The notes below the pieces were generated by a model. That model made no database searches, was not told the DNA's origin, and saw only the letters and a program-made list of their open reading frames with translations. From positions 190,430 to 254,429 of the forward strand of contig CAYWKS010000001.1 in the NCBI GenBank assembly GCA_964458935.1: 64,000 bases of DNA, written 5' to 3'. Positions 35,725 through 45,133 of this stretch are shown piece by piece; the stretch's first letter is position 1, and every line of letters starts with the position of its first letter. Position numbers and translations under genes: made by a program. The DNA is from CAYWKS01 sp964458935. GTDB lineage: Bacteria; Planctomycetota; Phycisphaerae; Phycisphaerales; Zrk34.

Positions 35725-35910
35725 CTATTCGAAAGATGCCTCGATCTTCGGTTCCATCACGTTGTCCCTGTCAATATGGACGTGCCAATCCATGAAACAA
35801 TAGTACAGCGCCCAAACGATGGCCCCCGCGATCGCCGGTCCGACCACTGTCATCTTCCTCATGCGACGCACCATGCGTCTCCTTTCGCACACGGTGTAAG
35901 CTTGCGGCAT
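35725..35910 (-). CDS. Small single-pass membrane protein, 61 aa
   Basis: Starts MPQAYTVCERRRMVRRMRK, a strongly basic N-terminus, followed by one membrane helix (VVGPAIAGAIVWALYYCFM) and an acidic outer tail (DWHVHIDRDNVMEPKIEASFE). The order of positive end, helix and acidic tail fits a real membrane protein. It lies downstream of the RHS remnant on the same strand in lower-GC sequence. Function unknown; it may be an accessory gene of the RHS element. Confidence 0.5.
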   Translation of the reverse strand: MPQAYTVCERRRMVRRMRKMTVVGPAIAGAIVWALYYCFMDWHVHIDRDNVMEPKIEASFE

Positions 35911-35922
35911 TCTGCCATGCCT

Positions 35923-36171
35923 TCAAGGAATGCGACGTTGACCGCAAAGCGCAACGCTTCGTAGGTTACGAGCGCTGCTGCTTTTGTTCGCGCTAACGGA
36001 AGCCCACACACTCTTCTTGCACAGGTAGACGGCCTCGACATAAAGCCAGCTATCGGGATCGGTTATCGACTCGCAGTCCTTGGCGCGCTGCGCGCCTCGC
36101 TTTTCGATTTCTGAGATCGCCATGTCATATACATCACGAGCGGCCTTCCGGGCCTTGTCATACTCACTCAT
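35923..36171 (-). CDS. Small ORF overlapping the RHS remnant (82 aa), possible RHS C-terminal tip
   Basis: Begins MSEYDKARKAARDVYDMAISE and contains KDCESITDPDSWLYVEAVYLCKKS. Its start overlaps the stop of the RHS fragment by 8 bases. Two readings fit. It may be a separate small protein coupled to RHS, as immunity genes are. Or it may be the continuation of the RHS C-terminus after a one-base frameshift: the preceding frame ends QDCYVKMGDE and would run on into EYDKARKAARD. The Cys-containing helical style on both sides favours the second reading. Confidence 0.5.
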   Translation of the reverse strand: MSEYDKARKAARDVYDMAISEIEKRGAQRAKDCESITDPDSWLYVEAVYLCKKSVWASVSANKSSSARNLRSVALCGQRRIP

Positions 36172-36783
36172 CACCCATTTTCACATAGCAGTCCTGCCGC
36201 GCCCGAGTATGTGCCTTGACCTGCGCTGGACAGCACGGCTTCCCTCTTGGCTTGGGCAAGGGCCCAATGGGGCCTAGGCCACCTTCCATTCCGGAGGGAT
36301 CAACCCCACCGTGAATAACGTGATACGCCCCATACGCATTCATCCCATCCGGATACCCCAGCGGATCGCGTTGGAGGAATCGCCCGATTTGTGGGGATCG
36401 CATGCGATAGCGGTTGTAGATCAGCCCGGTCGCGCGTCGTGGGCCAGGCCCTGGTGGCCGATGTCGCACAGGGCCCACGCCGCGGGGACGTCGCCGGGCA
36501 GCGTCGGCCGCTGACTCGCAAACGTCGGCGCCATGCAAAGCGGATCGGCCAGCCCCGCGGACTTGTACACCCGCCGCTTGCCGTAAGGCGTGTACTCGTA
36601 CCGCTCGACCAACGCACCGTCGGAGTCGGCCAGGCCGATCACGCTGAACATCGCGTCGTGCAGCGCGAAGTATTCGTGGGCATCACCGCTGGTCATGTCG
36701 GCGTCCGTGTACGGGTCCGGGTTGATGGAGATGCGCCGGAACATTTCAATGCAGAACCCGGAGTATATATAACGCGCGGGGCA
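36164..36783 (-). pseudogene. Decayed RHS-repeat protein C-terminal fragment
   Basis: On the minus strand one frame gives DAHEYFALHDAMFSVIGLADS, then ALVERYEYTPYGKRRVYKSAG and CDIGHQGLAHD. The reading then shifts frame near 36433-36440 to ATGLIYNRYRMRSPQIGRFLQRDPLGYPDGMNAYGAYHV in continuous order, ending near DPSGM and a short tail. These are hallmarks of the RHS core C-terminus (PYG, IGRFLQRDPxGY, DPSG). The large N-terminal repeat region is absent: a divergent sulfatase gene begins about 90 bases away. Full-length RHS proteins are usually over 1000 residues, so this is a remnant. Confidence 0.85.
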
Positions 36784-36870
36784 TGTTGGGGCATACTTTT
36801 TTTGTGCTGGTGCGGGGTCCGTGCTACGGTGTGGGTTCAGGGTCGGCGGGCCCTGAATGGAGCTGGCGGC

Positions 36871-38223
36871 ATGCGGCCTCTGAACATCGTTTACATGCAT
36901 TCGCACGACACGGGGCGGTACATTCAGCCGTACGGCCACGCGGTAAACACGCCGCACCTGCAGCGTCTGGCCGAGCGGGGCGTGCTGTTCCGGCAGGCGT
37001 TCTGTGCCGGGCCGACGTGCTCGCCCAGCCGCGCGTCGCTGTTGACGGGGCAGAGCCCGCACGGTTGCGGGATGCTGGGCCTGGCGCATCGCGGCCACCG
37101 GCTGAACGACTATCACGATCACATCATCCACACGCTGCACGGGCACGGCTACATGTCGGCGCTGTGCGGGTTCCAGCACATCGCGGCGCGTCCGGCGGCC
37201 CAGCGGGAGGACATCGGCTATCACCAGATCATCGAGACCGACTCGCGTGAGCGGTGCGCCGCGACGGCGGCCGAGTTCCTTCGGGGCCGCCATGACCAGC
37301 CGTTCTTCCTCGACGTCGGGTTCACGCTGACGCACCGGACGCGGGTGACGGAGCACGGGGTAGCGTGGCACAACCAGGGCGCATCGCCGCTGGGCGATCC
37401 GCGTTACGTCGGCCCGCCGGAGGGCCTGCCGGACACGGCGGAGACCCGCCGCGACTTCGCCGACTTCGCGGTGTGCGCCCATCGCCTCGACGCGATGATG
37501 GGCCGGGTGCTCGATGCGATCGACGAGGCCGGCCTGGCCGAAAGCACGCTGGTCATCGTCACGACGGACCACGGCATCGCCTATCCCGGTCACAAGTGCA
37601 CGCTGACCGACCGCGGCACGGGGGTCATGCTCATGCTGCGTGGCCCGAGCGACCTGGGCCTGGCCGACGGCAGAGTCATCGACGGCATGGTGAGTCACAT
37701 CGACCTGTTCCCGACGATCTGCGAGCTGATCGGGATCGACCCGCCGGCGCGGCTGGAGGGGCGGAGCGTGATGCCGCTGATCCGTGGCGAGACCGATCAG
37801 GTCAACGACGCGGTGTTCGCGGAGGTCACGCATCACGCGGCGTACGAGCCGAAGCGGGCCGTCCGCACCAAGCGGTACAAGTACATCCGCCGCTTCGACG
37901 AGGCGTTTGATCGGCCGGTCCGCCCGAACGTGGACGACAGCGTCAGCAAGGCGCTGTGGACGGACCACGGCTGGGCCGAGCACCGATGCTGTGACGAGTA
38001 CCTGTTCGACCTGATGTTTGATCCGCACGAGGCGAACAACCTGGCCGATTCGGCGGACCACGCCGAGGTGCTCGAAGCGATGCGAGGCCGGCTGGGCGCG
38101 TGGATGCAAGCGACGGACGATCCGATCCTGCTGGGGTCGCTGGCGGAGTTGCCGGGCATCATCTACACGCCCCGGGATGCCCCGTCGCCGCGCGCCGATT
38201 CGGTGCATGTACCGCGCGGCTGA
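36871..38223 (+). CDS. Sulfatase without export signal (S1)
   Basis: A 450-residue family S1 sulfatase hydrolysing sulfate esters. The formylglycine motif CSPSR lies at Cys50 (GPTCSPSRASLLTGQSPHGCG). Metal-site regions are VYMHSHDTGRYIQPYGH at the N-terminus and VIVTTDHGIAYPGHK near residue 235. The C-terminal RTKRYKYIRRFDEAFDRP and LFDLMFDPHEANNLAD are typical. There is no signal peptide, so it should act in the cytosol on imported substrate. The start ATG has GGAG 8 bases upstream. It opens the sulfatase-rich stretch just after the RHS remnant. Confidence 0.9.
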   Translation: MRPLNIVYMHSHDTGRYIQPYGHAVNTPHLQRLAERGVLFRQAFCAGPTCSPSRASLLTGQSPHGCGMLGLAHRGHRLNDYHDHIIHTLHGHGYMSALCGFQHIAARPAAQREDIGYHQIIETDSRERCAATAAEFLRGRHDQPFFLDVGFTLTHRTRVTEHGVAWHNQGASPLGDPRYVGPPEGLPDTAETRRDFADFAVCAHRLDAMMGRVLDAIDEAGLAESTLVIVTTDHGIAYPGHKCTLTDRGTGVMLMLRGPSDLGLADGRVIDGMVSHIDLFPTICELIGIDPPARLEGRSVMPLIRGETDQVNDAVFAEVTHHAAYEPKRAVRTKRYKYIRRFDEAFDRPVRPNVDDSVSKALWTDHGWAEHRCCDEYLFDLMFDPHEANNLADSADHAEVLEAMRGRLGAWMQATDDPILLGSLAELPGIIYTPRDAPSPRADSVHVPRG

Positions 38224-38338
38224 ATCCGCCGGCATGACCCTTGGCGAATCCACCTGGGGGAACGATGGACCCCGCGGCGGCCGGCGCATGCGGCACGCGG
38301 CATCCGCAGCTAAACTGGAGCGGAGAAAGGACCTGCTC

Positions 38339-39907
38339 ATGCCACTGTGTGTCATCCGGTTGTTGTTCGTGTGCAGCATGCTTACGGCCGGCATCAACGC
38401 GTGCTCGGCGGGCGCCAGCGCCGCGTCGGACGCCAAGCCCAATGTCATCGTGGTGTTCTGTGACGACCTGGGTTATGGCGAGCTTCCCGCGTACCGGCGG
38501 CTCTACGAGGGCGGCGTCGCGTTCGAGACGGCCATCGGGTCCTTCACGCCCACGATCGACCGGCTGGCGGAGGAGGGGATGATCTGCACACGAGCTTATG
38601 CGCACAACTGGTGTGCGCCGTCTCGGCAGTCGCTGCTGAGTGGCCAGTGGGAGATGCGCAAGAGCGCATTCGATGGCCAGCCTTGGCTCGGTCGCCACAT
38701 GCGGCGCGCCGGGCTGAAGACCGCGCAGTTCGGCAAGTATCACGATCGAGCCGAACGGGTCGTGACCCTGCCACACAATGGCGCGTACTGCGAGTTTGAC
38801 ATCTACTTCGGGTTTGAAGCCGCCTCGAGCTATTACCGTCGGGCCAACGACACGAACGAGCCCGGCCGCAACGCCAAGATTACCTATCGCGTCGGCGACG
38901 AGCACATCGACTTCCAGTTCCCGGAGGAAGGCGAATACCTCACGGACACGCTGAGCGACCTGTCGGTCGAGTTCATCAACGCGTGCGCGGCCGCCGGCCA
39001 GCCATTCTTCTTGTACGTGCCCTACAACGCGCCGCACACGCCCATTCACGCCAAGGCCGAAGACCTGCGCACGCTGTTCCCCGATCGCTTCGGCGACATG
39101 AGCGACGAGAAGCTCGAAGCCCGTCGCGGCCGCAGGCACACGCGCGAGCGCATCATGGCCATGATGTACGCCGTGGACCGCGGGATCGGCAGGATCATGC
39201 GCGCCCTGGAACAGAACGGACAACTATCCAACACGCTGATCGTCTTCACCTCGGACAACAACGGCGAGAAGGACCTGTCGCTGACGCATCCGCTGCACGG
39301 CTACAAGCATGAGACCTTCGAGGGCGGGACGCGCGTGCCCTACATCGTCTGGTCCAGCCAATTGAAGCAGGCGACGACCAAGCCGGCCTATTACGACGGC
39401 CTGGTTTCGGTGTGCGACATCCTGCCGACCGCGTTGAGGTATGTCGACCCCGCGGCGGATCTGAGTGACCTGATGACCGATGGCACGGACATCATGCCCT
39501 ACCTGTTGGGTCGGCAACCCGTACTGAAGGACCGGCGCTTCTACACCACGCGCATCCTCACGCGCAACTCCAACACCTGGGACGGCGGCAAGGACACCCG
39601 GGGATACACAACGGGACACAGCCAGACGCTCATCATCGACGATTACAAGATCATGAAGCTGTTTCAGGACATCAACGATAAAGGCCAATTTCGCTATGTT
39701 CTGCATCATCTTCCGGATATGGTCGGGAAGGACAGCCCGGCACGCGCGCTGACCGAGGATTATTACGAAGACAACACGAGCAATCCGCAAGTGAAGGCCA
39801 GGCTCATCCGGACGCTGGAGCGGCTGCTCGAGGACCCGGACCTGCACATCGACTGGAGCGGGCGGGAGTTCGTGAATCGGCATCCGGCGTACGAACTGCA
39901 GCCCTGA
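38339..39907 (+). CDS. Exported sulfatase (S1)
   Basis: A 522-residue S1 sulfatase with an N-terminal export signal (VIRLLFVCSMLTAGINACSAGASA). The formylglycine motif CAPSR is at Cys92 (HNWCAPSRQSLLSGQWEMR). Metal-ligand segments are NVIVVFCDDLGYGELPAY and IVFTSDNNGEKDLSLTHPLHGYKHETFEGGTRVPYIVW in two blocks. ATG 38339 has AAAGGA at good spacing; upstream in-frame codons overlap the preceding gene. The gene is less GC-rich than its neighbours, suggesting separate acquisition. It likely acts in the periplasm or outside on a sulfated glycan. Confidence 0.9.
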   Translation: MPLCVIRLLFVCSMLTAGINACSAGASAASDAKPNVIVVFCDDLGYGELPAYRRLYEGGVAFETAIGSFTPTIDRLAEEGMICTRAYAHNWCAPSRQSLLSGQWEMRKSAFDGQPWLGRHMRRAGLKTAQFGKYHDRAERVVTLPHNGAYCEFDIYFGFEAASSYYRRANDTNEPGRNAKITYRVGDEHIDFQFPEEGEYLTDTLSDLSVEFINACAAAGQPFFLYVPYNAPHTPIHAKAEDLRTLFPDRFGDMSDEKLEARRGRRHTRERIMAMMYAVDRGIGRIMRALEQNGQLSNTLIVFTSDNNGEKDLSLTHPLHGYKHETFEGGTRVPYIVWSSQLKQATTKPAYYDGLVSVCDILPTALRYVDPAADLSDLMTDGTDIMPYLLGRQPVLKDRRFYTTRILTRNSNTWDGGKDTRGYTTGHSQTLIIDDYKIMKLFQDINDKGQFRYVLHHLPDMVGKDSPARALTEDYYEDNTSNPQVKARLIRTLERLLEDPDLHIDWSGREFVNRHPAYELQP

Positions 39908-39966
39908 GGCGTGCGTCGCGGGTACCGGCTGCACATGGCGTCGGCGGACGCTGATGCATGCAAGCG

Positions 39967-41775
39967 CTACCGGTCGACGCCCGGGCGGACCGGCGCGGCG
40001 CCCGGCTTCTCTGCCTCGATCAGGTGAAACACGTCGTCGTGGTCATCCGTGTTGACCAGGGCCAGGTCACTGCCATGAGGCCCGTTGCCGGCCAGTACCG
40101 CGTCATGCACGTCCACGGTCGCGCTCTTCCACACGCCGTCGCCTTCACAGGTCACGCGGATCGCGGTCTTGAACTGACCCGGGCCGGCGTCATAACGAAG
40201 CTCCCATGTTGACCCGCGCACCTTGTCGAAGTAGATGACCTTGAGCTTGAGCCTGTTGCGCGGCCCGGTGACGAAGTCCGGATCGAAGCTAAAGCGCATC
40301 TCATCCTTGCGCGTGGCCTGTTCGAACGCCCGGGCGAATCGGCCGTAGGGCTGCTCCTTCGACCCGACCCGCCACCATCCGACGCTGGTGTCGTTGGGGT
40401 TCTGTTGGGTCATGTGGCGGCGGTAGTTGCGATCGATCACGTTCCACACGCAGTCGTTCAGCCCCTGCGACTTGAGCAGGTAGGGGGCGCCGCCTTCATG
40501 GACCACGGCGCGGGTGTCATCGTTTCGCGCCCCGTAGGCCGCATACTCCGAGAGAATCCTGTTGATCCGCTCGGTATTGTTCTTTCTCGCATGCCCGTAC
40601 TTGTCTTCCGGGAAACGTTGCTTGTCGGAGTAATCAAGCACATCGCGTAAGGCGATGAAAGCCCGCTTCGCCGACTTTGGCTTCTTATAGAAAGCGTGCC
40701 GCGTGGAGAAGGCATAAGCTTCGTCGTAGTCTCCGGCGAGGATGAACTTCGGCTTGGTTTCCCAGCCGTCGAGGCCGCGATCGACGCTGGAGACGGCCGT
40801 CCAGTAGTAGTGCCACTTCGGGGCCTGTCTGGCCATGGGCGTATGCGCCCACTTGGGGTCGTTGAACTCGCCCCGAACGAACTCGGGGTTGCCGCCCCAT
40901 CGCGGCGGATCGCTGGTTCCGTAGAAGTCGGCGCGCTGGTCCTTGTCCTGCTCACGTTCATTCACAGCCATGTAGCCGATCGCCAGGGTGAACTGTTGCT
41001 TGCGAAACTGGCAGTCGTAGTTTTCGCGCATCCACTTGCCATAGAGCATCTCGCCGCGCCGCCGATCTGAAACACGCTCCAGTTCCCGTGGATTGGCACC
41101 GTCGTAATCATCGACATTCCACAGGAACTTCATGTTCCGCGTTTGGGGGTGCGCGTTGAACGCCGCGTGCCACGCGACCGTCATCTCCTTCATGAACTGG
41201 ACGTACTGATCGCTGTCGATCTCGTACCGAGCGTCCACCGGCTTGCCCTTGTAGAGCTGGCGGTCGCCGGTCGAGCCGAACCCCGCCTGAAGGAAGGCGA
41301 TGCGCTCCCGCAAACGCGGCGGCAAACCCGCCACAAACGCGGCCAGTTCATTCATGAATCGCTTGACATGCTCTCGGTAAACGGGGTCGAGATAGTAGGG
41401 GTGCACCCAGCCATTGTGGGTATGGACCTGGGGGACCCCGCTCGCCCACAGCCATTCGGGTGGATGATGCGCGGTCCAGATCGCGCCGTAGTAGTAATAG
41501 TCGCGATCCTCGCAGCGCTGCAGCGTGGCCCGGAGCCTGGAAAAATCGAACCGGCCACGCGCCTTCTCGCAGTCGCTCCACTGGAAGCGGTCCGCTTCGC
41601 CGGCGATCAGATGGGCGTACGGTTCCAGATCATACGGCTTGCCGAAGGTATTGACCCACACACCGGCGTAATCGGGCCGCTCCGTCAGGTACTGCGCATA
41701 CGCCGTCTGCGCGGTCAGTCCGACCAGCACCGAAGCCGCGGTCAGCACGCTTCGTAACGACAAAAGCCTTGCCAT
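39967..41775 (-). CDS. Secreted glycoside-hydrolase-like protein in sulfatase cluster
   Basis: A 602-residue protein with a signal peptide (SVLTAASVLVGLTAQTAYAQ). The N-terminal region resembles beta-galactosidase-type TIM barrels: RFQWSDCEKARGRFDFSRLRATLQRCEDRDYYYY, then HHPPEWLWASGVPQV and later RIAFLQAGFGSTGD, where a catalytic acid would be expected. The C-terminal 120 residues form a beta-sandwich-like domain (RLKLKVIYFDKVRGSTWELRYDAG). I cannot name a GH family or prove catalytic residues. ATG 41775 has an AGGGG site. It converges on the exported sulfatase, supporting a role in sulfated polysaccharide breakdown. Confidence 0.7.
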   Translation of the reverse strand: MARLLSLRSVLTAASVLVGLTAQTAYAQYLTERPDYAGVWVNTFGKPYDLEPYAHLIAGEADRFQWSDCEKARGRFDFSRLRATLQRCEDRDYYYYGAIWTAHHPPEWLWASGVPQVHTHNGWVHPYYLDPVYREHVKRFMNELAAFVAGLPPRLRERIAFLQAGFGSTGDRQLYKGKPVDARYEIDSDQYVQFMKEMTVAWHAAFNAHPQTRNMKFLWNVDDYDGANPRELERVSDRRRGEMLYGKWMRENYDCQFRKQQFTLAIGYMAVNEREQDKDQRADFYGTSDPPRWGGNPEFVRGEFNDPKWAHTPMARQAPKWHYYWTAVSSVDRGLDGWETKPKFILAGDYDEAYAFSTRHAFYKKPKSAKRAFIALRDVLDYSDKQRFPEDKYGHARKNNTERINRILSEYAAYGARNDDTRAVVHEGGAPYLLKSQGLNDCVWNVIDRNYRRHMTQQNPNDTSVGWWRVGSKEQPYGRFARAFEQATRKDEMRFSFDPDFVTGPRNRLKLKVIYFDKVRGSTWELRYDAGPGQFKTAIRVTCEGDGVWKSATVDVHDAVLAGNGPHGSDLALVNTDDHDDVFHLIEAEKPGAAPVRPGVDR

Positions 41776-41900
41776 GAGATCACCCCTTACCGTGGTCGTG
41801 AGCCGGGCGCCGGCAAGTGCACCGAACCGTTCGGTCATGGCGCCGGCGCGATATCGAGTCTGCGCGTGGGCGCGGTCTTGCGGATCGCGAGCAGGCGCAG

Positions 41901-43337
41901 CTAGCCGCCGTTACGCACCCGATCATACTCCGGATTCACACACTTGGAGCCCTTGCGCTTCAGCGCGCCGCGGAGCGTGCCTTCGGGTTCGGGGTACTGG
42001 CCCTTGTCGTCGGTCCGCGCGATCCAGCGTTCGAGGATCGCGCGGTGCTCGGCGAGGACGTCGGCGTGGCCGGGGTCGTCGGCGAGGTTGTCGATCTCGT
42101 GCGGGTCGTTGTCGAGGTCGTACAGTTCCTCGGGCACGCGCGTCTCGCTCCAGACGAAGGCCTGGGGCGGCGTGAGCTTGCCCCGGGCGTGCAGCTCGCG
42201 GGGGACCTCGACGTAATCGCGGCCGTCGCGGTAGTGCGGCTGCATGAACGGCCGATCGGTCATGAAGTTGCGGATGTACTTGTAACGGTCGGTCGTCACG
42301 GCCCGGACGCGGTCGATCGCGTTGCCGCAGCGGTCGCGCGCCGAGATCACATACTCGCGTGGCTCGTGATCGTCGGCGAAGAAGTCGCGGCCCTCGACCC
42401 ACGACAGCCCCGCCGGGTCCACCCCACCCAGCGCGAGCGTGGCGGCGGTGATGTCGATCCCGCTGACCAGATCGTCGCGCGACTCGCCCCGATCCACGCC
42501 CGGCCCGGCGACGATCAACGGCACGCGGATGCCGCCCTCGTAGAGCCATTGCTTGTGGCGGTACAGCCGCATCCCGTGATCGGAAAACACGAAGACGACG
42601 GTGTCATCGAGCACGCCGTCCTTCTCGAGCGCGCCGAGGATCCGCCCGACCTCGTTGTCGGTCTGGCGGATGCAGTCGTAGTGGTGGGCGTACTCGTCGC
42701 GCATCACGGGGACGTCGGGGTAGTAGGGGGCGACGTCGACCCCGGCCGGATCGGTCTGGGGGACGCCCTTGCCCGAGTTCTTGCCGCCGGCGAGCTGGAA
42801 CTGCGCGAAGAAGGGCTGGCCCTCCTCTCGTCCGGACCAGAGCGCCGGGAGCATCTTCCTGCTCCAGCGGTTGTAGAGATTCTTGCGGTTGAAGATGAAG
42901 TTGAAGTCGTTCTTGTCCATCCCCTGCGTGGTGACGTGGTAGCCCGCTTCGCGCATGAGTTCGTAGACGGTCTTCACGCCGTCGGGCAGGAAGACCTCGT
43001 CGTCGGGGACGGATCGGTTGGAGGAGCGGTGGTTGTGCGCGCCCAGCGAGGTCTGCATCGCGCCCAGCGCGATCGCCGACCGTGTCGCCGAGCAGATGCC
43101 CGAGGGCATGTAGGCGCGATCGAAGCGGACGCCGCGTTCGGCCAGCGCATCGAGACCGGGGGTGGGCACGGTGTCGTCGCCGTAGCAGCCCAGCCACGCG
43201 TTCATGTCTTCGATGAAGACCCAGACGATGTTCGGGCGCTGCGCCGTCTCGGCCCGGGCGGGCCCATTCACCACGGCGAGCACCGCGCACATCAGCACAA
43301 CGGCGCGACAGGCGAACGATCGAAGGTCAGATTGCAT
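41901..43337 (-). CDS. Exported sulfatase with CxAxR formylglycine motif (S1)
   Basis: A 478-residue S1 sulfatase with a signal peptide (CRAVVLMCAVLAVVNGPARA). The maturation motif is CSATR at Cys82 (MPSGICSATRSAIALGAMQTS), the CxAxR form rather than CxPxR. Other landmarks are NIVWVFIEDMNAWLGCYGDD, VVFVFSDHGMRLYRHKQWLYEGGIRVPLIV and the tail VPEELYDLDNDPHEIDNLADDPGH. It resembles heparan N-sulfoglucosamine sulfohydrolase-type members. It sits 36 bases downstream of another exported sulfatase on the same strand, so they form one transcription unit. Confidence 0.9.
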   Translation of the reverse strand: MQSDLRSFACRAVVLMCAVLAVVNGPARAETAQRPNIVWVFIEDMNAWLGCYGDDTVPTPGLDALAERGVRFDRAYMPSGICSATRSAIALGAMQTSLGAHNHRSSNRSVPDDEVFLPDGVKTVYELMREAGYHVTTQGMDKNDFNFIFNRKNLYNRWSRKMLPALWSGREEGQPFFAQFQLAGGKNSGKGVPQTDPAGVDVAPYYPDVPVMRDEYAHHYDCIRQTDNEVGRILGALEKDGVLDDTVVFVFSDHGMRLYRHKQWLYEGGIRVPLIVAGPGVDRGESRDDLVSGIDITAATLALGGVDPAGLSWVEGRDFFADDHEPREYVISARDRCGNAIDRVRAVTTDRYKYIRNFMTDRPFMQPHYRDGRDYVEVPRELHARGKLTPPQAFVWSETRVPEELYDLDNDPHEIDNLADDPGHADVLAEHRAILERWIARTDDKGQYPEPEGTLRGALKRKGSKCVNPEYDRVRNGG

Positions 43338-43373
43338 GCGTGTTCTCCGTTGTCGGTTCGCGTGTGCCTGACG

Positions 43374-44945
43374 CTACTTCCTCACGAAACAGCGCTCGGC
43401 CCAGGCGTCGTACCGGTCGGCCATCGCCTGGACTTTGTCCGGCATCGCGTCGGCGAGGTTGTTCAATTCCGTGCGGTCGGCTTCGAGGTCGAACAGTTGC
43501 CAGGGCTTGCCCTTGGCGGCAACGATCTTCCATCGCCCGTCGCGCATGCCGCGGTTGCCGAGGTGCTCGAAGAACAGCGGCGCGCCGCGGACCAACGGCT
43601 CGCCCCGCAGCACGGGCAACAGGCTCGTGCCTTCGGCCGGGATGATCTCGTGGCCGTCGCGGGTTGAAGGGTACGGCGCGCCGGCCATCGCGAGGCAGGT
43701 GGGCATGATGTCGATCACGTGTCCCGGGTCGTGGGCGATCGTCCCGCGCACGGCCGGGGCGGTGCCCTCGGGCCAGTGCGCGATCAGCGGCGTGGCGATG
43801 CCGCCCTCTTCGATGTCCCTCTTGTATTCGCGGAACGGCGTGTCGGAGACGTTGGCCCAGCACGTGCCGTAGAACACCGTGCTCGTCGCCGTGCCCGGCT
43901 CGCCCTTGCCCTTGCTGGAACCGAGGTGCCCGCCCACGGCGGCGCCGCCGTTGTCGTGCAGGAACAGGATCAGCGTGTTGTCGAGTTCGCCCAGTTCGGT
44001 CAGTTTCGCGACGATCTTGCCGACGTTCTGGTCGACGCAGTCGATCATCGCGGCGTAGATCGCCATCCGCTGGTCCTGCTCGTCCTGCTGCTCGCCGGTC
44101 AGCGTGTCCCACGCCGGCACGCGACGGTCGCGCGGCGAGAGCGGCCAGCGGTGGTCGATCATGCCCAGCTCGACAAGGTTCTGGTGGCGCCGTTCGCGGA
44201 GCTTGTCCCACCCGACTTCCTTGAACCTGCCGCGGTACTTGGCGATGTCGTCGGGCTTAGCCTGCAGCGGGAAGTGCGGCGCGTTGTAGGCGAGGTACCA
44301 GAAGAACGGCTTGCCTTCGCCGACCGCCTCCTCCACGTACGCGAGCCCTTCGTCGGTGAACGCGTCGGTGGCGTACCAGCCCTGGGGCGGGTCGCGCCGG
44401 TCGTCGAAGAGCACCTCGTTGCCCCGGGCGATCGACCGGTTGCTCCACGAGGACGGGCGGAAGTAGAAGCCGCCGCCCTGCGGGCAGAAGTAGCTGCGTT
44501 CGAAGCCGCGGTTCGGCGGCCACCACGCCTGCTTCCGGTCGCCGAGGTGCCACTTGCCGGTCATGATCGTGCGGTAGCCGGCGGGCTGCAGCGCCTCGGC
44601 GATGGTGACGCAGCGGTCCATGAGCCGACCGCGGTAGCCGGGGTGGTTCGGCCCGGCGTCGCCCGTCATCGCGCCCACGCCGGCCTGGTGCGCGTAGAGC
44701 CCGGTCATCAGGCTCGCTCGCGTCGGGCAGCAGCGGCTGGTGTTGTAGAACTGGCTGAAACGCAGCCCCCGCTCCGCAAGCCCGTCGAGGTGCGGCGTGC
44801 GGATGATCTCGCTGCCGTAGCAACCGACGTCCGAGTAGCCCATGTCGTCGGTCATGATGACGATGACGTTGGGCTGCTCTGACGCTTGGGCGACACCGGC
44901 CATCAGGAGGCACAGCATCACGGCGAATCGGATGCATCGTTCCAT
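43374..44945 (-). CDS. Exported arylsulfatase (S1)
   Basis: A 523-residue arylsulfatase with a signal peptide (CIRFAVMLCLLMAGVAQA) and CCPTR formylglycine motif at Cys72 (YNTSRCCPTRASLMTGLYAHQAG). Metal-site segments are NVIVIMTDDMGYSDVGCYGSE and LILFLHDNGGAAVGGH; GYRTIMTGKWHLGDR is the classic arylsulfatase A-like lysine/histidine motif. Residues YPLQAK-type APHFPLQAKPDDI follow. ATG 44945 with AAGGA 7 bases upstream is preferred over 44960 and 44987. It is the first gene of a two-sulfatase unit and is divergent from the next sulfatase. Confidence 0.93.
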   Translation of the reverse strand: MERCIRFAVMLCLLMAGVAQASEQPNVIVIMTDDMGYSDVGCYGSEIIRTPHLDGLAERGLRFSQFYNTSRCCPTRASLMTGLYAHQAGVGAMTGDAGPNHPGYRGRLMDRCVTIAEALQPAGYRTIMTGKWHLGDRKQAWWPPNRGFERSYFCPQGGGFYFRPSSWSNRSIARGNEVLFDDRRDPPQGWYATDAFTDEGLAYVEEAVGEGKPFFWYLAYNAPHFPLQAKPDDIAKYRGRFKEVGWDKLRERRHQNLVELGMIDHRWPLSPRDRRVPAWDTLTGEQQDEQDQRMAIYAAMIDCVDQNVGKIVAKLTELGELDNTLILFLHDNGGAAVGGHLGSSKGKGEPGTATSTVFYGTCWANVSDTPFREYKRDIEEGGIATPLIAHWPEGTAPAVRGTIAHDPGHVIDIMPTCLAMAGAPYPSTRDGHEIIPAEGTSLLPVLRGEPLVRGAPLFFEHLGNRGMRDGRWKIVAAKGKPWQLFDLEADRTELNNLADAMPDKVQAMADRYDAWAERCFVRK

Positions 44946-45133
44946 GAGCGCGTCCTTCATCGGACCTACGGCCGCACGCCGCGGCATAGCGTATCAGAAC
45001 CGGGCCCGCCCGCATACGGCCGGGCGAGCGTGCCGCCCTCGGGCGGCGGGGCGACATGCGGGCGGCGGGGGCATGCGGTAGCCTTACCGTCCAGTGACCC
45101 ATCGCCCGACCCGAGCGGCAGGAGTGCACCGGC

